Shown: positions 15,385-21,589 of the stretch, one piece after another
Layout of the letters: each line of letters opens with the position of its first letter
Position numbering within the stretch: position 1 is the first letter of the stretch
NCBI GenBank assembly: GCA_964604675.1
Contig: CAZSAT010000115.1
Span: 1-21,589 of the forward strand
DNA from: CAZSAT01 sp964604675
GTDB lineage: Bacteria; Myxococcota_A; UBA796; CAJQPC01
Reading direction: 5' to 3'
DNA length: 21,589 bases
The notes under the pieces: model-generated
What the model was told of the DNA's origin: nothing
Database searches by the model: none
Seen by the model: only the letters and a program-made list of their open reading frames with translations
Made by a program: the position numbers and the translations under genes

Positions 15385-16841
15385 CGCCTGCGCCGCCAGG
15401 CCGACAGGGCGAGCCCGGGCAGCCAGAAGACCAGGGCCGTCCGGGTGCCACAGCCCTCGGGGCTCCCCGGCTCCCCGGCCACGGCCGTGTTCGGGTCGCA
15501 GTCCCGGAGCGGGTCCTCGTGGCCCGGGTAGACGTCCGGGTCGGCGTCGTCGCAGTCCTGCCCGCCGGCCAGGGTGCCCTCGTGGCCGTCGCCGTCGCCG
15601 TCGTGCAGGTCCTGTCCGTCGCAGTCCTGGTCGATGCCGTCGTGAGGCACCTCCTGGGCCCCCGGGTGCCGGCTCCCGTCCTGGTCGTCGCAGTCGTCGC
15701 CGCCGACCTGGGCCGCGTCGCTGCCATCGCCGTCCCGGTCGCCGTCGTTGCCGTCGCAGTTCTGGTCGACGCCGTCGTACCAGATCTCCGGGGCATCGGG
15801 ATGCACGCTGTAGTCCTCGTCGTCACAGTCCTCGAGCGCCCCCCAGCCGTCGCCGTCCGCGTCGTCGGCGTCGACGCCGTCGCAGTCTTGGTCGATGCCA
15901 TCGGCCATGATCTCCTCGGCGCAGGGGAAGACCTGCGGATCGCCGTCGTCGCAGTCGTCCTCCACCCGCCACCCGTCCCCGTCGCCGTCGACCCACTCGC
16001 CCGCGTCGAAGGCCCCGCCGCCGCGATCCCAGGCCGGAGGCCCGATCCAGACGCTGTCGAGCTCCGTCGCGCCCCGGGTCCCGGGGCAGCGCCCGTAGCG
16101 ATCGACCTGCCACCAGGACACCACCTCGCGCCCGTCCAGGGTGACGGTCTCCCGATAGCGCTCCGAGCCCTCGAGGTCGTCGTCGTCCCAGTCGGCCCGC
16201 GCCGACCAGTCGCAGCCACCGGCGGTGCCCGAGAGGACGTAGATCTGGTCGCGGGAGTCCTCGCCCTCCCACGTGTCCGCGTCGACCTCGCCGTCCCAGG
16301 TGATGTCAGCCTGCCCTCCGACGGTGCCTTCGATGGCCAGCGAGCCGGAGAAGCTCCCCGCCCGATGGACCGAGGAGTAGCTGTAGTCCCGGTAGTAGTC
16401 GGTGAAGCTGCCGTCCAGCTCGAGCGCATCCCAGGTCGTGGCCTGGACCGAGGCCGGCTGGAGCCCGAAGGCAGTGAAGGTCCAGGAGTCCGTACGCTCC
16501 GAGCCATCGACGGCGTCGGACCAGCTGCTCTCCACCAGCTCTGCGATCCCCCCGAACCAGGTTCCGGCAGCAGTGGCGCAGTCCCCGGTCCAGCTCGCCT
16601 GCCCGTTGCCGTCCGCGGACGGGTAGTCGCTCCAGTAGGCCGGGCAGGTCTCGTCGGACAGCTCGTGCAGGGTGTCGATGCCCGTCTCGGGGATGTCCAG
16701 GATGGCGGTGACCAGGACCTGAGCCCTGTACGGCTCGGCGTCCGCGGCGCTGTCCAGGGGCACGCACGTGTCGGGGAGGGTGGCCGCGGCGGCCCGGACC
16801 GGGACCATCGCCACCACCAGGCATGCGGGGAGCAGACGCAT
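15378..16841 (-). CDS. exported protein with four MopE-type motifs and MYXO-CTERM-like tail
   Basis: ATG 16841 follows GGAG by seven bases. The 487-residue product has a cleavable signal peptide (about 1-20, ending RAAAA) and an N-terminal domain (21-280) of unknown family with paired Cys and many Trp/Tyr. Metal-binding motifs follow at about 296-320, 338-362, 382-407 and 429-448 (the last incomplete). Two keep GIDQDCDG and one has WYDGVDQNCDG. The C-terminus PEGC-GTRTALVFWLPGLAL-SAWRRRRW is a Cys, a hydrophobic helix and an Arg cluster, as in the MYXO-CTERM tails processed by myxosortase. It therefore probably reaches the cell surface by a different route from its lipoprotein neighbours. The N-terminal domain resembles the protein at 2100-3011. 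No FG-GAP repeats are present, so it may be an accessory of the propellers in this operon. Confidence 0.8.
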   Translation of the reverse strand: MRLLPACLVVAMVPVRAAAATLPDTCVPLDSAADAEPYRAQVLVTAILDIPETGIDTLHELSDETCPAYWSDYPSADGNGQASWTGDCATAAGTWFGGIAELVESSWSDAVDGSERTDSWTFTAFGLQPASVQATTWDALELDGSFTDYYRDYSYSSVHRAGSFSGSLAIEGTVGGQADITWDGEVDADTWEGEDSRDQIYVLSGTAGGCDWSARADWDDDDLEGSERYRETVTLDGREVVSWWQVDRYGRCPGTRGATELDSVWIGPPAWDRGGGAFDAGEWVDGDGDGWRVEDDCDDGDPQVFPCAEEIMADGIDQDCDGVDADDADGDGWGALEDCDDEDYSVHPDAPEIWYDGVDQNCDGNDGDRDGDGSDAAQVGGDDCDDQDGSRHPGAQEVPHDGIDQDCDGQDLHDGDGDGHEGTLAGGQDCDDADPDVYPGHEDPLRDCDPNTAVAGEPGSPEGCGTRTALVFWLPGLALSAWRRRRW

Positions 16842-16913
16842 TTCAGTCTCCAGGCCTCGCCGGGGACCCTGGCCAGCGGGGTGCGGCCCTGAGCATACAT
16901 GGCCCGGCGCAGG

Positions 16914-19328
16914 CTACAGACCCGTGCCGCCCAGGATGAGGTAGGCGGCCCCGGCGCCGTCGCCGGGGTCGTCGTGACCATAGGCCCCCACGAGGAAGTC
17001 GGGGAAGCCGTCGTCGTCGATGTCACCAGCGCTCGACACCGGGTAGCCGGCCGAGTCCCGGCTCTCTTCGCCGTCGTAGCGGGCGTTGCGCTCGGAGAGG
17101 GAGATCCGGCCGGTGACCGGCCCGAAGACGAGGTAGGCGGCTCCCCCTCCGCCGTCGAAACCATATGCCCCGACGAGGATGTCCGCGTAGCCGTCCCCGT
17201 TGACGTCGCCGGCGCCGGACACCGAGACGCCCGCATGGTCGTCCTCGGCCTCGCCCGCGAGCCTGGCGTCGGCCTCGCTCAGGCTGAGCTCGCCGAGCAC
17301 GGGCCCGTAGAGGACGTAGGCGGCGCCGGCATCTCGCTCCTCATCGCTGTTGAAGTGGGCGCCCACGAGCACGTCGTCGATGCCGTCGTTGTCCAGGTCC
17401 CCGGCGAAGGAGACCGAGACTCCGGCGACGTCGCCTTCGGCCTCTCCCCGCATACGCGCATCGGCGGTCGTCAGCGAGGAGGTCCCACCGATCGGTCCGT
17501 AGACGACGTAGGCGGCCCCAGCCTTGTAGCCAGCGGTGCTTTCCTTCCAGGCGCCAACGATGAGGTCCGGGACGCCGTCCCCGTTGGCATCACCGCCACC
17601 GGCCACGCTGCGACCGGCCTCATCGCCGGGCTGCTCGCCGGTCAGCTTGGCGTCCGCATCGGCGAGAGAGTGCTCGCCCTCCGGCGGCGCAAGCACCAGG
17701 TAGACCGCCCCGGAGTCCTCGTCGTGTTGGGGCGCCGAGACGAGCACATCCCCGAAGCCATCGCCGTCGATGTCGCCAGCGCCGAACACGCGCCAGCCTG
17801 CGTTGTCGGTGGTCGCTTCTCCGAACAGCTTCGTCGCAGCACGCCCCAGGGTGGCGGAGTTGCTGACCGGGCCACGCACCACGTAGGCCGCACCGGCCTG
17901 CGAGCCCCCGCCGTCGTCACCGTAGGCCCCCACCAGGATGTCATCGTAGCCGTCGTTGTCCACGTCGCCCGCCGCGGCCGTGTGGATGCCCGCGCTGTCC
18001 AAGGCCTGCTCTCCGGCGAGCTTGATGCCGATGTCGTCGACCGAGCCGTGCGCCCCTGGCGGCCCGTAGACCAGATAGGCCGCGCCGCTGCCGATTCCTG
18101 GACCTTCGTACCCGGGAGCGCCGATCAGGAAGTCATCGACACCGTCGTTGTCGACATCACCCGCCGGGGACACCGCGTACCCGGCCTGGTGGCCTTGTCT
18201 CTCCCCGATCAGTCTCCAGTCCGCGTCGGCCAGGGTGTACCGACCGCAGAAGCGCGCGGCGCCCGGGTGGATGGTGGCGTCGGTGTCCACGCAGTCGCCA
18301 AAGTCCGGTGTGGGTGAGTGGTCCCAGCCCCCTTCGTCCTCGACGCACTCCACGTAGCCGTCGCCGTCGTCGTCGGACTCCTCGGCGGGCAGCAGGCCGT
18401 CGCAGTCGTTGTCCTGGCCGTCGCAGACCTCGCTGTACCCAGGTGCCACGGTGTCGTCGTAGTCGTCGCAGTCCCCCGAAGAGAGCCCCGGCTCGCCTCG
18501 CCACTGGTCCGGGCCTTCCCCGCAGGCCACGTACCCGTCACCGTCGTGGTCCTGCTCGTCGTCTGACACGACGCCGTCGCAGTCATTGTCCTGGCCGTCG
18601 CAGAGCTCTTCGGACCCTGGGTGCACCGAGGCGTCGGTGTCGTCGCAGTCATCAGCTCCCCGGCCCTCCGAGCCGTCCCACCCGCCGGCGTCCTGGGCAC
18701 AGGGCGCGTAGCCGTCAGCGTCACCGTCCTGCTCGGTGGGCGCCAGGGTCCCGTCGCAGTCGTTGTCCTGGCCGTCACAGAGCTCCTCGGCGCCCGGGAC
18801 CACCGTGACGTCACCGTCGTCGCAGTCGGACCCGTAGGCGTCCAGGCCATCGGCGGGGAAGACGTCGGTTCCCGCACCGTCCTGGTCCGCGTCGAAGTCG
18901 TCGTCCCCGGCGCAGTCCGCGTCGACGCCGTCGTACCAGCGGTCATCAGCGCCCGGATGGACCTGGGCCGCCTGGAGCGCCGGGTTGAAGCCGTTGAGGG
19001 TCTCGAAGCCTTCAGGAGTCCGGTTCGGATCGTCCCAGCAGTCCAGCCCCTCCCCCTGGTCCAGGCTGTCGTGCCCGTCCAGATCCTGGTCGTGATCCGA
19101 GCGGGCGTCGCAGTCCTGATCGACGCCGTCGTACCAGATCTCGGTGGCGCCGGGGTGGACCTCGGGGTCCGCGTCGTCGCAGTCGCCGTCCTGCACCGTC
19201 CAGCCGTCCTGGTCGAGGTCGTGGGCGGGCTGGACCTCGGGATCGTCCGACGTGCATCCGGTCGCGCAAGCCATCCAGAGGGCGCACAGCGTGGCCCGGG
19301 CAGACGCCGAGCTGAGCTCCGGGGTCAT
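16914..19328 (-). CDS. large MopE-motif / seven-repeat FG-GAP lipoprotein
   Basis: ATG 19328 overlaps the upstream TGA in an ATGA (19325-19328), so translation is coupled. The 804-residue product has lipobox ATGC (Cys25). Residues 48-361 hold a run of MopE-type motifs: two with WYDG (about 50-73 and 122-139), three classical ELCDGQDNDCDG-like ones (about 169-192, 228-251, 287-310) and one (345-361) whose second half is missing and runs into the propeller. Linkers carry DGDGY-type sites. Residues 365-804 contain seven FG-GAP repeats of about 63 residues, with loops GDVDNDGVDDF, GDVDNDGYDDI, GDIDGDGFGDV, GDANGDGVPDL, GDLDNDGIDDV, GDVNGDGYADI and GDIDDDGFPDF. It is the longest protein here, with an extended metal-binding stalk. 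Seventy-two bases separate it from the next operon gene. Confidence 0.9.
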   Translation of the reverse strand: MTPELSSASARATLCALWMACATGCTSDDPEVQPAHDLDQDGWTVQDGDCDDADPEVHPGATEIWYDGVDQDCDARSDHDQDLDGHDSLDQGEGLDCWDDPNRTPEGFETLNGFNPALQAAQVHPGADDRWYDGVDADCAGDDDFDADQDGAGTDVFPADGLDAYGSDCDDGDVTVVPGAEELCDGQDNDCDGTLAPTEQDGDADGYAPCAQDAGGWDGSEGRGADDCDDTDASVHPGSEELCDGQDNDCDGVVSDDEQDHDGDGYVACGEGPDQWRGEPGLSSGDCDDYDDTVAPGYSEVCDGQDNDCDGLLPAEESDDDGDGYVECVEDEGGWDHSPTPDFGDCVDTDATIHPGAARFCGRYTLADADWRLIGERQGHQAGYAVSPAGDVDNDGVDDFLIGAPGYEGPGIGSGAAYLVYGPPGAHGSVDDIGIKLAGEQALDSAGIHTAAAGDVDNDGYDDILVGAYGDDGGGSQAGAAYVVRGPVSNSATLGRAATKLFGEATTDNAGWRVFGAGDIDGDGFGDVLVSAPQHDEDSGAVYLVLAPPEGEHSLADADAKLTGEQPGDEAGRSVAGGGDANGDGVPDLIVGAWKESTAGYKAGAAYVVYGPIGGTSSLTTADARMRGEAEGDVAGVSVSFAGDLDNDGIDDVLVGAHFNSDEERDAGAAYVLYGPVLGELSLSEADARLAGEAEDDHAGVSVSGAGDVNGDGYADILVGAYGFDGGGGAAYLVFGPVTGRISLSERNARYDGEESRDSAGYPVSSAGDIDDDGFPDFLVGAYGHDDPGDGAGAAYLILGGTGL

Positions 19329-20086
19329 CGTGGGCCCCCGAAGAACACCAGCGCCGCCCCCGTCGTGCTCCCATCCAGGCTGTCGTACGGCGCCCCAATC
19401 AGCACGTCGTCGACCCCGTCCCCGCTGAAGTCCGTGTCGCAGCGCAGGTCAACGCCCAGCCCGCCGCCGTGCTCCCCGCTGCCTTCGATGCGGGCGTCGA
19501 GCGCCGACTCGACGACCGTGCCGGTGATCCCGGATCCGTAGAGCACCCCCACTGCGCCGACGCCGCCGACACACAGATCGGCCAGCCCGTCTCCGTCCAG
19601 GTCCGAGTAGGTCCAACCCTCGGCGAGTGGGTCTTCCTCGCTGCCGGTGAGCGAGTCTTCGAACCAGTCCAGGTCCCAGGAGGCCGTGGTCCCTCCGGGC
19701 ACGAGCCAGGCGGATCCAGCGGTGCCGGTGGCCGCGAAGTCCGGGGCCACCGCCACCAGGTCGGCGAGCCCGTCGCCGTCCAGGTCCCCGACGGCCAGGT
19801 CGTAGCCCGCCTCGGCGTCCCCCTGGCTGCCCGCGAAGCGCAGGTCGGCGTCGGTGTCGGAGAGGAGGCCGAGCAGTCCCGATGGGCCCACTCCCGTGTC
19901 CACGGTGTCTGTGGGTCTGCTGTCCGTGTCGGAGCCGGTGTCGGTACCCGCCATGCCCGTGTCCTGGGTGTCGAGGGTCTCGCCCGTGTCGGCGAAGTGC
20001 AGTTCTGTGTCTGGGTCGGAGCCGGTGTCCCGGGTGACGGCGGCGTCGCCGCAAGCGGAGACGACGAGCAGGGTGAAGACGAACAT
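19325..20086 (-). CDS. short three-repeat FG-GAP lipoprotein, first gene of operon
   Basis: ATG 20086 has GGAGGG only two bases upstream (20089-20094), an unusually short spacing. The 253-residue product has lipobox VSAC (Cys12), an Asp-Thr-rich linker (about 19-66; DTGSD, DTQDTG, DTGSDTDS) and only three FG-GAP loops: GDLDGDGLADL, SDLDGDGLADL and TDFSGDGVDDV. Three blades cannot close a seven-bladed propeller alone. Either it is a genuine short form that pairs with another chain, or it lost its middle. The start, linker and C-terminus (FFGGPR, ATGA overlap with the next gene) are all intact, so it is probably expressed. It leads a four-gene minus-strand operon and is divergent from another MopE/FG-GAP gene with a 37-base gap. 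Confidence 0.82.
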   Translation of the reverse strand: MFVFTLLVVSACGDAAVTRDTGSDPDTELHFADTGETLDTQDTGMAGTDTGSDTDSRPTDTVDTGVGPSGLLGLLSDTDADLRFAGSQGDAEAGYDLAVGDLDGDGLADLVAVAPDFAATGTAGSAWLVPGGTTASWDLDWFEDSLTGSEEDPLAEGWTYSDLDGDGLADLCVGGVGAVGVLYGSGITGTVVESALDARIEGSGEHGGGLGVDLRCDTDFSGDGVDDVLIGAPYDSLDGSTTGAALVFFGGPR

Positions 20087-20123
20087 CGCCCTCCAACGTA
20101 CCGCGCGGGTCTACAGTTCGGAG
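20087..20123. promoter_or_regulatory. 37-base divergent gap with CCGCGCGG palindrome
   Basis: Two genes diverge from starts at 20086 (-) and 20124 (+) with 37 bases between. The gap holds the perfect palindrome CCGCGCGG (20101-20108) and Shine-Dalgarno-like sequences for both genes (GGAGGG for the minus gene, GGAG touching the GTG of the plus gene). It is too short for two separate promoters, so they must overlap each other or lie within the coding sequences. Confidence 0.4.
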
Positions 20124-21589
20124 GTGCCCTCCACCCTCCTGTTGCCCTGGCTCCTGCTGGCCGCCTGCGAGTCCGTCTCCGAGCGCCCGGTTGTCAGCGA
20201 CACTCCGAGCGCCGAGGACAGCGCGAACCCGCCCGGAGACTCCGCGTCGACCCACGACTCGGGCCTCTTGGACGCCGACAGCGACGGCTGGACCGTCGAC
20301 CAGGACTGCGACGACCACGACGCGGCGGTCCACCCCGAAGCCCTCGACACCGTCGGGGACGGCATCGACCAGGACTGCGACGGCGTGGACGGCGTCGACT
20401 TCGACGAGGATGGGGTGGCGTCGGAAGAGAGCGGCGGCACCGACTGTGACGACGACGACGACGCGGTCTCTCCCCTGCAGGCCGAGATCTGCGGAAACCA
20501 CCGCGACGAGGACTGCGAGCCCCGCTCCGAGTCCTGCAGCCTGCCCGCCGACCTGTCCCTGGCCGACCTGGCGGTGCGCTTCGACGGGGAGAGCGGAGAC
20601 CAGGTGGGCTCGATCCTGGCGAGCGTCGGAGACGTCGACGGCGACGGTCTCGACGACCTGCTGATCGGGGCTCCCAACAACGCCGACCAAGGACAGCAGG
20701 CCGGCGCTGCCTACCTGGTCCTGGGCCAGGCCGAGACCACCGGGGGGCCCTCGGCCAGCGAGCCATCCGCTACCTCGGAGAGGTCGAAGACGACCACCTC
20801 GGCTTCTCGGTGGCCGGGGCAGGCGACGTGGACGGCGACGGCCTGGACGACTGGATCCTCGGCGCTGTGGGCTCGGACGCGGCAGGCGAGGACGCCGGCG
20901 AAGCCCTGCTCATCCTGGGCGCCAGCGCCCCCACTCCTGGGGGTCCGAGCACTGCCGATGCCCGTCTGCAAGGTGAAGCGGAAGGCGACTACGCGGGCTG
21001 GTCCGTGGCCGGCCTGGGCGACCTGAACGGGGACGGCTTCGACGACGTGGCCATCGGGGCCGTGAGGGAGTCGTCCCAGGAGGAGTGGTCCGGCGCCGCC
21101 TACGTGGTGCTCGGCGGCACTGCCTGGGGCACCCGCAGCCTGGCGGAGGCCGACGCCGTGTACCACGGCGTGGCGCTCCGGGACTACGCCGGCCGCCGGA
21201 TCACCGGTGGCGGCGACCTGGACGGCGATGGGCTCGACGACGCCGCTGTGACCTCCGACGGGGACGAGAACCAGGGCACCGTCAGCGTGGTCCTGGGGCG
21301 AGCGACGCCGATCAGCGAGGACCTGGCCGCCGCGGACGCCGTGTGGACCGGCGAGGCCCCCGACGACTACGCCGGCTACGCGCTCTCCAGCGCGACGGAC
21401 ATCACGGGGGACGGCTACGCAGACCTGGCCATCGGTGCCCCCAACAACGACGAAGCCCATGCGAACGCCGGCGCGGTCTACCAGGTCGCGGGCGCGGCCC
21501 TGCTCTCGGAAGGCCCGCTGCGCGAGGTCCCGCTGCGCCTCCACGGCGCGTCAATCGACGACCTGGCCGGCGGCGCCGTGGACACAGGC
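20124..21589 (+). pseudogene. MopE-motif / FG-GAP lipoprotein gene with one-base frameshift, cut by window edge
   Basis: GTG 20124 begins a signal peptide with lipobox LAAC (Cys15). Two MopE-type motifs follow (DQDCDDHDAAVHPEA..GIDQDCDG and TDCDDDDDAV..HRDEDCE), then the first FG-GAP repeat (GDVDGDGLDDLLIG). At the run of six G (20742-20747) the frame is lost. From 20750 a different frame continues without a stop to the last base of the window (280 codons), with YLGEVEDDHLGFSVAGAG and loops GDVDGDGLDDW, GDLNGDGFDDV, GDLDGDGLDDA and TDITGDGYADL, and a further blade beginning. Restoring a seventh G would join both frames as TTGGALGQRAIRYLGE. It is either a real recent frameshift, a phase-variable tract or a sequencing error in the homopolymer. 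If one gene, at least six blades are present. The 3' end lies outside the window. Confidence 0.75.

Noticed and set aside
16870..16913. TATGCT as a -10 element upstream of the 16841 gene (also seen at 11568-11573)
   Set aside because: No properly spaced -35 box accompanies either copy, and a six-base match in this composition is weak.
14302..18317. Three plus-strand ORFs of 409-472 residues opposite the operon
   Set aside because: All are Val/Gly/Arg-rich mirrors of Asp-rich FG-GAP and MopE coding sequence; the minus strand has clear domains and overlapping start/stop joins.
20742..20747. Programmed ribosomal frameshift at the G6 run
   Set aside because: G6 alone is not a known efficient slippery site, and no stimulating structure or internal Shine-Dalgarno was evident; mutation or sequencing error is simpler.
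1..21589. CRISPR arrays, transposases, rRNA
   Set aside because: No regularly spaced repeats, DDE-type transposase motifs or rRNA signatures were seen on either strand.

Overview
The window is G+C-rich bacterial DNA, with codon third positions almost all G or C. It is dominated by exported proteins typical of Myxococcota (the former myxobacterial Deltaproteobacteria). These include FG-GAP beta-propeller lipoproteins with MopE-type metal-binding motifs (Asp/Cys-rich DCDD...PGA.E...DG.D.DCD), a DUF2330 protein, a protein with a MYXO-CTERM-like tail, an Asp-Thr/Asp-Ala linker lipoprotein and the C-terminal part of a myxobacterial VWA-type protein. No genus can be named from the sequence alone.

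Layout. Positions 14-55 (- strand) hold only the 3' half of a tRNA-Arg(CCU), followed by about 540 bases without a gene; this looks like an attachment-site scar. Then come a DUF2330 protein (624-1946, +), a lipoprotein (2100-3011, -), a divergent MopE/FG-GAP lipoprotein coupled to an exported barrel-like protein (3255-6160, +), and a decayed stretch ending in the VWA-type remnant (6161-7310). An orphan six-TM histidine kinase follows (7537-8955, +), convergent with a seven-repeat FG-GAP lipoprotein (9006-10541, -). Next are three small lipoprotein genes (10710-12098), one with an in-frame TAA followed by coding-like sequence. Then comes a rearranged patch (12083-13611) where two truncated FG-GAP fragments meet head to head. 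A four-gene minus-strand operon (20086 down to 13687) encodes exported MopE and/or FG-GAP proteins. A divergent MopE/FG-GAP gene (20124 to the right edge) carries a one-base frameshift at a G6 run.

How it fits together. Nearly every product is exported: about nine have a lipobox, one has a signal peptide plus C-terminal anchor, and one looks like an outer-membrane barrel. All four complete large FG-GAP proteins carry exactly seven Asp-rich calcium-type loops, the number needed for a closed seven-bladed integrin-alpha-type propeller. The likely theme is a paralogous set of surface-displayed, Ca2+- and probably transition-metal-binding propellers. Its members are being duplicated, rearranged and lost, as the truncated, frameshifted and inverted copies show. 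What they bind, and whether the histidine kinase regulates them, cannot be told from sequence.
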